Shown here piece by piece: positions 1 through 11,429 of a stretch of 64,000 bases of DNA. Location: assembly GCF_024166365.1 (NCBI RefSeq), contig NC_064825.1, positions 104,732,480 through 104,796,479 on the forward strand, given 5' to 3'. Position 1 is the first letter of the stretch. Every line of letters starts with the position of its first letter. Both the position numbers and the translations under genes were made by a program. The DNA comes from Elephas maximus indicus. Its lineage: Eukaryota > Chordata > Mammalia > Proboscidea > Elephantidae. A model generated the notes under the pieces. The model saw only the letters and a program-made list of their open reading frames with translations. It was not told the origin of the DNA and did no database searches.

Positions 1-615
1 GATAAACCCACTATTGGCAACCACCAAAAGGCCAAGTATGTGAGTGTCAGTGCAGGCAAGCTCCAGTAATGGGTACAAATCACATAGGAAGTGATTGATG
101 ACATTGGGGCCACAGAAAGGCAGCTGGAAAGTAAAGAGAATTTGTATCACAGAATGCAAGAAGCCTCCTGTCCAGGCTACCCCCATCAGGATACCACAGA
201 GCCTCCAGTTCATGAGAGAGAGGTAGCGCAATGGCTTGTGAATGGCCACATAGTGGTCACAGGCCATGGCAGTGAGAATTATCATTTCAGCACCAGCAAA
301 TAAACGTTCAGCAAAGAGCTGGGTCATGCAGCCCTCAGAGGAGATGGTTTTCCTCTCATGGAGTGAGTCTACAATCATCTTTGGGGCGAATGCAGAGGAA
401 TAGCACACATCCAGGAAGGCCAGAAAGGCCAGAAAGACGTACATGGGGAAGCCCAGGAGTGCTGGGCTGCTGATAATGGTCACCACAATCAGCAAATTGC
501 CCCCAACAGTTGCAATGTAGGAGAACAAAAATATAACAAATCCTGTTTTTTGAACATTTGGATTCTGTGAAAGCCCCAAGAGGACAAACTCAGTTACAAA
601 GCTTTGATTTTGCAT
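1..615 (-). CDS. Olfactory receptor, family 4 (OR4C-like), N-terminal part, cut by window start
   Basis: Translating the minus strand from the ATG at 615-613 gives 205 open codons running off the left edge, so the missing C-terminal third lies outside the window. The product is a seven-transmembrane odorant-binding G-protein-coupled receptor of the olfactory cilium. Visible marks are the N-terminal glycosylation site N3-Q-S, the FVTEFVLLGL start of the family, GN at 39-40, the PMY motif near 57 and [14 protein letters not shown] in the second extracellular loop. The motif usually written [10 protein letters not shown] reads MACDHYVAIH, so the arginine of DRY and the usual cysteine are both changed. 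The rest is close to the two neighbouring genes, and it is clearly their tandem duplicate. It is not stopped within the visible part; whether it is functional depends on the unseen end. Confidence 0.9.
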   Translation of the reverse strand, partial: MQNQSFVTEFVLLGLSQNPNVQKTGFVIFLFSYIATVGGNLLIVVTIISSPALLGFPMYVFLAFLAFLDVCYSSAFAPKMIVDSLHERKTISSEGCMTQLFAERLFAGAEMIILTAMACDHYVAIHKPLRYLSLMNWRLCGILMGVAWTGGFLHSVIQILFTFQLPFCGPNVINHFLCDLYPLLELACTDTHILGLLVVANSGFI

Positions 616-1300
616 GTCAGAGGAAAAGGTGAAAGCTACCACAGTGACCTTGAAGAATCTGAAATTATGAGAAAGAGATATTTGTCTCAGAATAGTATAT
701 GGTATTAACTAGTCATCAACAGGTTGGTGCATCCATAAGCAAAGTTATTTTAAGTGCTTGTATTTTTGTTGAGAATATGAAATTAGAAATTTCTTGAAGG
801 TAGTAGTGAGACATCAGGCAGAACTGAGGTTAAATACTTTAAAAAAGAGCTTCAGTATGAGGGAAGGGAAACACTCATATGTGGTAGGGATGACAATTTT
901 TTTTTTTTTTTAATCTAGGTGCTGACTCTGATTAGTCCATATTGGCTACCAAAAATAACTTTTTGAGAAGGAGTCTGAAACACATCGAGGCTCTGAAGAA
1001 AGGAGGACCGTAATGTCTTACTCTTGCCCGTTACTGGCATGGCAAGGGAACAAGCATGACTTGCACGGGAAATGCATCTCTCATCTGAAGATTGCCTTAT
1101 CTACAAATAGAAGAAGAGACAACTTGCAGTTTAAAAGTCACTTGGAAATCATACATATTCTCTCAAATATTTCCTTATAAGTCTGAGCTGAACTGGACAT
1201 TTATGATGAATTAATTAATTCCTTGTAAAAAATAAAGGCCTGTGGAAAAGTGCCTAGCTGTATGCTTAGCAAGTAATAAGTTAAGTGCTGGATTGCTCTT
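616..1300. other. 5' flank of the unit A receptor
   Basis: No gene seen. The stretch is homologous to 12333-13020 and 20151-20835 in the sister units and must hold any promoter and 5' exons of the receptor, but I cannot place them. It has a T tract at 897-911. Confidence 0.6.
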
Positions 1301-1450
1301 TTAATTCATCGTTTTAAAATGAAAACATAAACTGATAAAAATAATAATACCTACTTCAAAATGTTGTGCTGATGACTAATTAAGGCAATGGAAGGAAAGC
1401 AATTTGAGTGCCTAGTGTCTAGGATACAGTCCATGTTAAGTCTTATTATC
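1300..1450 (+). mobile_element. MIR SINE (unit A)
   Basis: Degenerate MIR 3' region (aaaatgaaaa, taataatacctact, then a cagtgcctag-like end). The same insertion is at 13020-13165 and 20840-20990, so it predates the triplication. Confidence 0.6.
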
Positions 1451-1567
1451 CATGTGTTACTGGTAACAAACTCATGGTTTGAGATGTTATGTTCAAAAGA
1501 ATAACAAAGGTAGATCTGGATTTTCTGGCTCCAAAGCCCTAGTCGGTTCCCCTGAATTACTATGTAA

Positions 1568-1754
1568 AGCCAAAAAACCAAAACCAAAACCAAAACCAGA
1601 CCCAGTGCTGTGGAGTCGATTCCGACTCATAGCGACCCTATAGGACAGAGTAGAACTGCCCCATAGAGTTTCCAAGGAGCACCTGGCAGATTCAAACTGC
1701 CGACCCTTTCGTTAGCAGCTGCAGCACTTAACCACTACGCCACCGGGGTTTCCT
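1568..1754 (-). mobile_element. AfroSINE
   Basis: Read on the minus strand it begins ggaaaccccggtggcgtagt (tRNA-like A box), has a B-box-like gtttgaatctgcc, then the tail with tcgctatgagtcggaatcga and a (ccaaaa)n-type 3' tail. Absent from units B and C, so inserted after duplication. Confidence 0.9.
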
Positions 1755-1967
1755 TAAAATGGAAAGGGTTGAGAATATTTCTCTTTTAGGGAGAACTTCA
1801 GAGCAAGGATGGCCTTTCTACAGTCTCTACTCACCTCTGAAGGTTAAAATCTTCTGATTCCTTTGTTCATGCATAAATGAGTCACCTAAGGGCAAAAAAA
1901 CTGCAAATGATCTATAATCAGAGGTTTTTTTAATGGCCCTACCATATACATATACATGCTCATCATA

Positions 1968-2116
1968 AAACCAAAAAAAAAAAAAAATCTGCTGTGGAGC
2001 CAATTCTGACTGAGAGCAACCCTCTAGGACAGAGTAGAGCTGCCCCATGAGATTTCCAAAGAGTGGCTGGTGAATTCAAAATGCTGACCTTTAGGTTATT
2101 AACTGAGCTCTTAACC
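1968..2116 (-). mobile_element. AfroSINE, degenerate
   Basis: Minus-strand copy with A-rich tail (read as aaaccaaaaaaaa on the plus strand) followed by the gacagagtagagctgcccca core and a decayed tRNA-like head. Unit A only. Confidence 0.75.
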
Positions 2117-2286
2117 ATACACATAATGTACATATATAAATTGACAGCAACTATGAGTCAACCAGACAATTACATCAACTCCTGTCTTCATTTTCCATAG
2201 GTAAACACAGCTTTGAAGGATGACTGTGTCCTCATCTGTATACATAGTAGAAGTTTATCAGTCAAACAGTTTACATAATCATGTTT

Positions 2287-2447
2287 GATGCACATAGATG
2301 AATGTACACTTTTATTCTAAAAGTGAAATCAGGTGAAGGAAGTTTTACAACAAAAAGTGATGCAGTGACATTTCTAAAAATAAAATTTTGGAAGTGTCCA
2401 AAATGTTCACTATGAGTAGGAACTGCCTCGGTGACACCTAACAACAA
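2287..2447. repeat. Unit A-specific insert ending in an RTE-like 3' tail
   Basis: Units B and C run straight across this point (gctaaag then agatgaataaa). The insert includes about 100 bases near-identical in pattern to 4200-4310 (ttattctaaaagtga through ccaaaatgttca) and ends with gacacctaacaacaatgg, similar to the RTE 3' end. Confidence 0.5.
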
Positions 2448-2827
2448 TGGAGATGAATAAAAGAATAGTGGGACTTATTGTGAGAATTATCAATGAACTG
2501 ATTTTGATGAGTGTCACTTAGATTAAAGAATAAAATTAACAAATATTCAATAGTGTAGGTTAATGTCTTCTGTTCACTTGCTTTAAAACAGCCATTTCCT
2601 TATGTTCCCAGGAGCCTAGGCAACTCAAAATTGTGGCAGCACTATTAACTCCATATGCAGCTACAAGCTGTCACCCAGAAAACAAGAATATTAAACAAAC
2701 CCAAAAAGGTCCTTGGATCTGTCAAAAACCATTTATTAAAAATGAGAGAATATCAATATATGAGCCAACAGTGGTCAGTTTAGCCAAGGACCAAAACAAG
2801 AGAGACAATGAAGTGATACTAATAAGA

Positions 2828-2990
2828 ACATCAACTCTAGACTCATACAGGCTTGGGTTCAAATCCAAGCTCTTCTATTTAGTTATGTCTCATGGAACAA
2901 GTTACTTAAAACCCTTGGTTTACACGCTTCTGGTGAGTATAAGAACGTCTATTGATAGAATGAGATAACACAATACACATAAAAATGTTC
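2828..2990 (+). mobile_element. MIR SINE (unit A)
   Basis: MIR core pattern (agactcatacaggcttgggt, aagttacttaaaac, gagataacacaatac). Orthologous copies lie at 14916-15075 and 22800-22955. Confidence 0.75.
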
Positions 2991-3787
2991 AATACGAGAT
3001 CAAGCCCCCAGACCACTGACAGAGAGAAGAATTACCAAGATTTTTATTTATACTTCTCACATTATCATGAACAGGGCTAGTAAGCGCTTTTAATGATAAG
3101 CTCTTTGACTCAACCTTTTATTTAACAATGTAAATTATTTCATTTGGTCACAGTGTAGATATGCTCATTTTTAATGCATAGAATTTTTAAATAAACTTTG
3201 TAGTCCTTTAGTAGCTTTCAAACTCACATGAATCCACTTCTATTCAGGTAGTTTCTTTAGACAAAGAACTTTAAATTGAATCTATATTAATAATTAAGTA
3301 AATCTTAACGTTTTCATTTCCCCTATATGGGGAGTTCTAAGAGTAATACAGTTTTAGAACTAAAATGTGCTTTAGATATAAACAAATCAGCCCCCTCTGC
3401 TTTTAGATAAAAAGAATTTCCAAAATTAGTGTTAAAATGTTTATAATGGAGAATACAATGTCCTCATGGCTTATGATCACAAAGTCCATGATTTTAAGTC
3501 ATTTAAAAGTTAATTGTCCTGTATTGGGTCCTAGAACAGGAAAAAAGGACAGTAGTGAAAGAAGTAGTGAATTATGAATAAAGTCTGGAACTAAATTAAC
3601 AGTAATATCTCAATGTCTGTTTCATAGATTTTCCAAATGAACTCAGGGTTACATGAGATGTTAACATTAGGTGGAGCTAGGTGAGGAGTACACAGTAACT
3701 CGCCACAGAACCTGAGCAACTTCTCTCTAAATTTAAAATTACTCAGAATTCAAACCTTTTTTTAAAAAGAAAAAGGTAATGACTTTG

Positions 3788-3965
3788 TTTCTGCTATCAA
3801 AAATGTAGCCATCCCAGCTTCATCACGGACTAGCCATGTGCCCTTGAACGAAACACTCAGCCTCAGTGTTCTCACCTATAAAGTAGGGAGAGTAGCACTT
3901 ATTCAAGCTGCCTCACTTAAGAGACTCCAATAAGAAGGTTAATAGGAAAGTGACTGGCAAAGTAT
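3788..3965 (+). mobile_element. MIR SINE
   Basis: Good MIR core: actagccatgtgcccttgaa, cactcagcctcagtgttctc and cctataaagtagggag. Confidence 0.8.
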
Positions 3966-4049
3966 GAAGCTTTAAACACGTGAAAGAGTGATGGCGGAAT
4001 TATTTTCAAGCAGTGACTACACACACAGAGTGAGCTAGAAAATTGAATC

Positions 4050-4560
4050 TGCCTTAAGAATAAATTATGCATTGTTAAAATCACTTTTTTCAAAAAATTA
4101 TACTTCTTGCTAAATTTGCAATGAAACTGTTCCCATTCATGTAATCCTTTTGGAAAACAATTTAGTAAATATTTCTGACTTATAAACACCTTTGTATCAT
4201 ACAATTATTCTAAAAGTGAGATGAGGTGGAGGAAGTTTTATAACAAAAGGTGATGCAGTGTCACGTATAAAAATAAAATTTTAAAGAAATGCCCAAAATG
4301 TTCAATAACAGTAAGATGTATATATAAATCAGACTACTTCAAATTAATGGGGCATGATACTGTGAATAAAATGCTAATGAATAATAGATAGACATGGAAG
4401 GTGAAGTATTTTTACAGTATGTTAAATGAGAAAAGCAGAAGAAAATTTTAACATACATGCCTATTTGATAGACATATTAATAAGAAAGGAACCCATGGAA
4501 ATGGTAGAGATTTTTTTTCCTTTTCATTATACATGTTTATATAATCATAAGGATATTTCA
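4050..4560. mobile_element. L1-like 3' fragment, divergent
   Basis: AT-rich text with the pattern of old L1 3' ends (ggaaaacaatttagtaaata, aaatgttcaataacagtaag, tttttacagtatgttaaatg). No open frame. The family cannot be fixed by eye. Confidence 0.4.
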
Positions 4561-4656
4561 AATATTTATAATCAAGGTTAAACCCACAACACCATATTTT
4601 CCATCAACTAAACAGTTCAGAAAAAGGAGGTGGGATTTGGGGATTACTTCGTAATC

Positions 4657-4738
4657 CAATATAATTTGTTTGTATAAGTAGAATTATCATGCTAACACAA
4701 TATAATTTGTTTGTATAAGTAGAATTATCATGCTAACA
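4657..4738. repeat. 41-bp tandem duplication
   Basis: Two adjacent, essentially identical copies of a 41-base stretch starting caatataatttgtttgta; the second starts at 4698. Perfect identity argues for a recent event. Confidence 0.95.
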
Positions 4739-6289
4739 CAATAGGGGTTAGACTATTATGTTAAAATGTTACAATTATTATAAATTTTCCATAAATAGCC
4801 ATACCATGAGGTAAGCCTTACTCAGCTCCTACACTCACTCTGATATCAATTTTTAAATTCATGTCTTCTTCTAAAGAAGCAGTTTATTCTGTCCACACTT
4901 CTCCGAGAAGATTCCATGGTCTCTTCTTTCTTGATAGCCATACACAGCATGAGAGATTGCTTAGGGCCCCCCCAAGGCCAGCTGTGAACTGTGTGCTCTG
5001 GGGCATCTCTTGGGATTGTGATATTGGGCATTTTCCTCGCAGCCCCAAATTGCCCCCATGACCACTATTTCCATCCTATTAGTTTGAATGTGAAACAGCA
5101 AAATTAATTCTAATACTAATCGTTGAAAAACAATAGAAACTTCTGTTTCAACTTTGAAGTATATATAACATTCAAAACTATGTGCAGATTTAGTACTAAG
5201 GTTGTCAGTATAAGCAGTGTTTTTGTTATTGTCTTTCATGCAATAGAGATATAAACGTATATTTTAGAATCCTTTAAATGTACGTATATGTATATATGTC
5301 ATACCTGCATATGTATATGCATAGGTAAATAGACATGGTTACTATAAATTAAAAGAATAGATTTAAATTCCATTCTTAATCATCCTCCCTGTTGTTTGTT
5401 AGTCCACTGTGTTTTTGATCCAGATTATTATTATCACTTATTTCAGCAATATTTATACGTTGTCTGTCTACCTAAGCATATTCCCTTCACTGATAACTTG
5501 GGAAATCTCTTCTCTTCACTTTGCAGACGCTTTTCTCTCTTTCAGTGTTGCTCCACTGATTTCTCTAAACATCTCATCTTATACTCTATTCCTGGACTTA
5601 AAAAAAAATACTAACCCCTCTCTCCGCCTGTATACTTCCTGATGGATGCCTGAGCCTTATTTGTTCTCTCTTAGTAGTTTAGTTTATTTTAGGAGAGAGA
5701 CACAGGGCACCCCAACTAGCACCACTGCAGTTCAGAGCTTCAGTCATTTAGACATTCTTGAACAATTCTGAGACAGAAACCTAGTGCTACCTATGACATC
5801 AAACACACTTAGGAAAAATTTCAAAGTCAAGGCTCTGCTCTGTGATTTGAATAAATCATATTTCCTTACTCTCAATGCCCTGCCCTGAAATATTTCTGGA
5901 AACATTAAAGGAGATATTATATATAGGAGCTCCGTAAATGAAAAAGCAGCACTCAAGATACCAGGCTCCTATAGCAGTATACTTTAAAATCTCAGAAAAA
6001 TCCCACTTCTCAGCCTAAAACTCCAGGATGGGAAGAGTATGAGGGGAGAAATGATAAATGAGAATATATTCAGAAAGAATAAATAAAATGCCATATCGAG
6101 AAAAAAATAAATTTTTTATTTAAAAAAAATATCGAGAGCTAGGAAAAAATATGAACTTCTTGCACTTCTAAGTTATTTGGATTTAACTTGAAGATGGCAA
6201 GCTGAAGACAGATCTAGTTTCATTAGATTTTAAGTAATTGGTACTTTCAACCCAGAAAAAGATTTCTATTACACTAGCTGCTATTTGTG

Positions 6290-6440
6290 CAGCATTAGTT
6301 ATGCATCACTTCATATGTTTCCACCAACTTTGCTAATACCATTATCCCCTTTATAGATGAGGTGCCTGAGAACCAGAGAGATGATGTAACTAGCCCAAGT
6401 GTGCACGTCATTGATAAACCCATGTGTTATACTTGGTAGC
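6290..6440 (-). mobile_element. MIR SINE
   Basis: Reverse MIR: taccattatcccctttatag, gatgaggtgcctgaga, then a decayed core. Confidence 0.6.
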
Positions 6441-7221
6441 CTGAATGCTACACTCATACTTTTAAGTGCTACATTACACATTGAAACTCCCTCAGAAAAT
6501 GCAAAATTGTGAATTATAAATCTCACCATGTATCAGTTCCTTGAAAACTCTGGTGATGGCAATCTCATATTCCTCATCGAGAAAAGTCCATTCAGTGGCT
6601 GGATAAAAGGTGCAGGTTGTTTCCAAGCCTTTTTTCTACGCCTGAAAGAGAGAGAAAGAGCTTCACAGGCACACAAGGGGTAGAATATTCCCCACAGCTT
6701 CTCAAGTGCTGCCTTCAACATGGTCTCAGGAAACAAAAAATAAAGATTCAAAACTTTTCTACTTCAGTTCCAGCTAGAATTTAAAGAAGTTTCCCAGAGA
6801 GGACATGAACCTATAGTACTGTCTCTCAGTTGCCCCCTGGGGTTTGAAAATTTCCCAACAGTATGAGTCTCCAAGACATGGTTTTATGTGGTCTGACTTG
6901 CTTAACTGTTTGCAAAACTTTTATGTCCCTGAGTAATTAGGTTTTTTTTTTTTCTCCTACTTTTTTTCTTTTTTTTTTTAAGCTGTTCTTGAGTTTCTAT
7001 TTGAAGGTGCTTACATTTCCCTTTATGTTCAGGAAGAGAACACTGTGTATGCTGGGATAGAAATGCCTATGTTCTTATTAAAAGCAAGAGCTGAGTTCTG
7101 GGATAAGGCACAGCATCAATCCATGAGGATAGCATATCTAGTTCTCAGGTTTGGGGACCAATGAGTGCTTATTAAAGAATAATACATTTCGTGTATAAAT
7201 ATGCAAAAACGTATAAAAACC

Positions 7222-7384
7222 AGCCAAACCAAACCCAGTGCCATCAAGTCGATTCCGACTCATAGCGACCCTAGAGGACAGGGTAGAACTGCCCCATAGA
7301 GTTTCCAAGGAGCGCCTGGCAGATTCGAACTGCCAACTCTTTGGTTAGCAGCCATAGCACTTAACCACTATGCCACCAGGGTTA
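7222..7384 (-). mobile_element. AfroSINE
   Basis: Well-preserved minus-strand copy (tcgattccgactcatagcga, then gttagcagccatagcactta, ending at the tRNA-like head accaggg). Absent at the matching place in unit B (about 16120), so a young, unit A-specific insertion. Confidence 0.9.
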
Positions 7385-7459
7385 TAGATTAATACAAATA
7401 TTACCTCTTGTTCTCAATAACTGATCCCTGTTTTCCATGACTTTGAAACCAAGAGCATG

Positions 7460-7672
7460 GTTTCTGACTCTGAGTGGAACAAATGGTTAACACACTTAGC
7501 TACTAACCCAAAACTTTGAAGTTTCAAGTCTACATCTAGGCACCTCAGAAGAAAGGCCTGACCATCTACTTCCACAAAATCAGTTCTTGAAAACCCTATG
7601 ATGTACAGTTCTTCTCTGACACATACGGGTTCCCCGTGAGGCAGATTAGACTTGATAGCAACTGTTTTTGTT
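7460..7672 (+). mobile_element. AfroSINE, long variant
   Basis: Plus-strand older subfamily with the extended middle (gaaaggcctgaccatctact, gaaaaccctatga, ctctgacacatacgggttcc). The same insertion is at 16203-16424 in unit B, so it predates the A/B split. Confidence 0.8.
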
Positions 7673-8099
7673 TTCTAAGAATTTTTTCTGTTTTCCTTTA
7701 ATTGGAAGAGAATGAATGATAGATCCATAGAAGTTTGAGTGGAAGCCTGGGTTTGAACCATAAGGCCACTTCAGAAAGGGGTCAAAACAGTTTTTTGCTC
7801 CATGTAATCTTTAAACATTTTACTTTACCTGTTTCTATGGCTATTCGTACCCCACAAAAGATGCAAAATTAAAGTGATTCATCGGAAAAGTCAAGGCCTA
7901 GAAGCACCTTCACATCAGTTGCCTATGGGATTAAAGAATGTGTGTTGTTTTCTTTTTATTAAAATTTTAGATGTCTGCCTCAACCACAAGAACCGGCTAA
8001 TATGGACCACACACGCAGTGATACAGACAGAAATCCCCAGGGAACTGCCTGAGTCATGGCATGGAGCCTATGGAAGGTCTGGGCGATCTCGCTAGGTAG

Positions 8100-8660
8100 C
8101 AGCAAAGGGGCACTCAAGGTAAAGAATGTCTCCCCCCACTCTCAACACCCTCAGTCAGAGCATGGACAGGTGAGAGCTGATAAGGGCCCACACACACAGA
8201 GCACAAGGCCAAGGAGTAGCAGGGGACCATTTTTATCCCAGAGCCCTGAACATGTGCTATGTCACCCAAACTTAGCTTGTCAGCACCACTCTGGTAACCC
8301 AATGTGGTGCAATCCTGTGAAAAAAATAAATACTCAGCCTGCAAAAATCATTTGCTTGCCAGATGACCCAACTGGAGCTAGGGTCCCAGCCACAGGTCTT
8401 GGCATAACATCATTGGGGCTGAATAAGAGCTTATGGAGGCTGCTGGTTGACCCCATGGATGGGCTAGAGTATGGAAGTGCAACTTGAAAAGGAGAAATAG
8501 GAAGGGGCCTATGCAGTCAAGTCCAGGTTGGGGAGCCTCATCTGGAAAGCACCTCCAGCTTCCCAATACCGGGCACTGGAGAGCTTAGAAAATTTTCAGA
8601 AGACACTCTAAAGTGTGGAAGCAAGGATAGTGTTCTGCTGGCCCAGGTCTAAGGGTAACA
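8100..8660. repeat. Unassigned segment shared by units A and B
   Basis: Homologous to 16890-17420 and missing from C. Frames here are open for up to 143 codons (8056-8487) but the matching stretch in B does not keep that frame, so it is not taken as coding. Composition (gagagctgataagggcccac, ggtcccagcc) suggests an old interspersed repeat that I cannot name. Confidence 0.5.
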
Positions 8661-8669
8661 CATTGCTGT

Positions 8670-9705
8670 CACTTTGATTCCATACTGCTGTCTAAAATAC
8701 CAGTTCTCCAAATCTATGAACATAAAGTGACAATTGAAGCAATTTATAAAGTCAGGGGAAAGATAATTGTTCCAGACAGAGGGAATAGCTTATGAATGCA
8801 CAGTCCCTATGGAAAGAACATGACTTGTCACTAAGAGGAACAGAAAGGGGCCACGTGGACTGGCAGATCAGTCAGGGGTTGTCTATGAGAGAGGAGTTCA
8901 GACAGGTAGGAGAGCAGCAAGATTACTGCTCCCTGATCTTCGGCAACTGTAATGTTTTAACTTGCCCTTAGTGACATGGAGTGCAGTTGCAGTAGAGTTG
9001 AGTCATGATATGATCTTATTTATGGTTTTAAATCATTTCTCTGTGCTGAGGGTAGAGTATTGGGGTAGGGGGTTCAAAGTTAAAAGCAGGGAGACTCTGT
9101 AGGAGGTAATTGCAATAATCCAGGTGATTACAATGACAGCTTGGAATTAGGTGACAGCTCCAAAAATGATAAGAAGCCATTGAATTTGGGATACATGTTA
9201 AAGTTAAAGCCAACAGGATTTCTGGATAGAGTGGATGTGGGGAATGAGAAAATACAAATAGATCAAATGTGCCAACAGTCAAGATAAAGGATGATGTGGG
9301 TGGAATCAATCTCGGGGTGGGAGCAGAACCAGGAAAACAGCTTTGTGTTTATTCAGTTGGAGATATCTATTTGTCATTTAGATGGAAATACCATGAAAGC
9401 AGGTGGATGTCCAGGTTTCAAGCTCAAGGAAGATTCTGGGACTTAGATATTAATTTGGGAACCTTGGTCATGTAAAGAGTATGTGAAGGCAGAGGACTAC
9501 GTCAACTGGGTTAAATGCTGCTAATAGATTTAATAAGATGAGAAACTGACAATTGCTGTTAAATTTTATGTTGCAGAGGTCTGAGTTGTCCTGGAGAATA
9601 GGATTTTCAGATAGTATTAGGTATTAAAGTGTGACTGACAGGAGTTTAAAGAGAATGGAAGAAGAGAAATGGGAGACAGGCATCACAGTGATCCCTTGAG
9701 TTCTG
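8670..9705. repeat. Ancient mammal-wide repeat, family not assigned (unit A only)
   Basis: Contains phrases common in old mammalian repeats (agggaatagcttatgaatgc, taggaggtaattgcaataat, ccaggtgattacaatgac, tctggatagagtggatgtgg). The same type recurs at 58520-59400. Unit B lacks this block. Confidence 0.5.
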
Positions 9706-10799
9706 CTGCAAAAGAGGGAGAATGAAATGAGATATTACATAAAAAGGAAGTGATACAAGGTTTCTTTAAGGATGAGAGAGGTAATGGATTGCTTCTTTGC
9801 TAATGTAACTATTCCAAGAGAGAGGGAAGCATAGATGAAATAAAAGACAGAAGAGATTCTTAGACAAGTAAGTGTCCTTGTCTAAGCAGTGAGAAGATGA
9901 CATCCCATGCAAAAATAAAGAGAATGGTTGCCTTTGGTAAGGGTCACAGACACTTTGTTTGAAACAGCAGTTAAGAAGGCAGCATATAAGTGAATGGAGG
10001 CTGGTAGAATGATAGATATAGTTGTAGGAGTCTGGAAGTTCTCTTTTGAAGGTTTAAATTATCTCGATTAAATATGAAGGAAGTGCATCAATGTTTCCCA
10101 TTAAGTTTGACACTTGTGGTAGTTATTTAGGCAGGTACCTTTCTTCGAATTAAAGTATCCTCCTATTTTTTTCTTTGCTAAACCTTAGTATCATGAAGAG
10201 TTGTGAATTTTTCCAATTCTAATACAGAGGTGATCATATAATTTATCAGCTGGTATTAGTAACAAGAAGTCCCGATAACAAAAGAGTAAGACCAAGATTT
10301 GTTTCAGATGTCAGGGTGCCAAAAAAAAAAAAAAAAGTCAGACATTGAGCTGTTAAATAACATGCTTAATGAGTAAAGTCTATTTAACGTGAACTAACTT
10401 GGGGATCCCACAGAATGATAAGAAATTTGTGAGAACTAATTAACAGGGAATATCACAGCATTAATGAACAGAACAGTTCATAAATGTAATAGCTGATATA
10501 GATTCTGATATCACTTTATTTTTTAGCAGTGACTTAAAGTTTGAGCCAAGTAGTATGGGGCTGGTATTACAACTCTGTGATAGGGATATGGAATCCTTCA
10601 GGCTTGCTTTTCCACTAATCTTAACACACATCCTCATGGTCCAAAATGGCTGCCTGAATTCCCACACCGATTCCACAATCACAGAATTATCATTTAATAT
10701 ACCACCTTCATTTATATTTTATTGGCCATAATTCGTCACGTGGCCACCCCTAACTACATTGGATGCTGGGAAATGTCTTTTAGCTAGGAAGAAATGTGC
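9706..10799. other. Non-coding unit A flank
   Basis: No gene seen. Homologous to 17481-18590 in B and in part to 23935-24448 and 27800-28262 in C. Includes an A tract at 10320. Confidence 0.6.
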
Positions 10800-10978
10800 C
10801 TAAAAAAAAAATTGCCATCCCTCGAATTCTGACTGGAAAAGTTTCCAGATTTGTGGTCTTTATAAGGAAAGCAGACTGCCACATCTTTCTGATGTAGAGC
10901 AGGAGATGGTTTCGAACACCCAGTCCTTATGTCTGCAGCCAAGGGCTTACTTACAGTGTCACTAGGGCTGCTCAACTA
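10800..10978 (-). mobile_element. AfroSINE, long variant (unit A)
   Basis: Carries the extended middle (tgtggtctttataaggaaag, ccacatctttctgatgtaga) and a decayed tRNA-like head. Present in all three units (18590, 28262), so it is older than the triplication. Confidence 0.8.
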
Positions 10979-11429
10979 GGATCAGTACCCTAAAAGTAAA
11001 CTTTTTTTTTTCAGTTAAAATAGCATCAGGAAGTTCCTATTCCTGATATCTAAGACATTTTTTTTCTTCTTTCCATAAAGGTTTTTCAAAGTATGGTTTG
11101 AATGGCAAGAAGCTTAATAATTTGATTCCTGTCTTTGAGTGAAATCTTTTCAGTATTATATTCTAAACAAACATAAAATTCAACTCACCTCAGATTCCCT
11201 AAGAGGATACCGAGCTGCCAACTCCAAGATATGAGTGATCTGAGGGTGGAAATAGCATTTTCTGACCTACCCATTAGTATTTTTCAGTTGCATTACATTA
11301 CCGTCACCAATACAGTTTCCAGCCCCTATAAAGTATTTGGTCAAGCCCATTTTGATTTCTTTCCTCTTGAAATTTAATTTTTTTAAGTATAGTGTTTTAT
11401 TTTTCATCAGAAACCACCAGCAATCTGGT

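Larger units (their letters stand above)
3295..6495. other. 3.2-kb block found in unit A only
   Basis: Units B (15405) and C (23290) join the left and right flanks directly. No gene is recognised inside; contents include a MIR at 3788, L1-like 3' sequence at about 4050-4560, a 41-bp tandem pair at 4657 and a reverse MIR at 6290. Because it holds several unrelated old repeats, a deletion in the B/C ancestor is likelier than insertion into A. Confidence 0.6.
1..11429. repeat. Tandem unit A of the triplicated OR segment (left end cut)
   Basis: One OR gene (1-615) plus about 10.8 kb of its 5' flank. Landmarks shared with units B and C in the same order: a MIR at about 1300 (B 13020, C 20840), a block at 2591 (B 14056, C 21911), a MIR at 2828 (B 14916, C 22800), a block at 6495 (B 15412, C 23300), and a block at 10490 with a SINE at 10800 (B 18240/18590, C 27888/28262). 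Unit A is the longest because of a 3.2-kb block at 3295-6495 and about 1 kb near 8670-9705 that B lacks. Confidence 0.9.

Noticed and set aside
1568-1754. tRNA-like A and B boxes considered as a tRNA gene
   Set aside because: They belong to the tRNA-derived head of a SINE repeated two dozen times in the window; no cloverleaf can be drawn with an acceptor stem.
8056-8487. 143-codon open frame on the plus strand in unit A
   Set aside because: The homologous stretch in unit B does not keep this frame and the sequence shows no domain; it is chance openness in a repeat-like segment.
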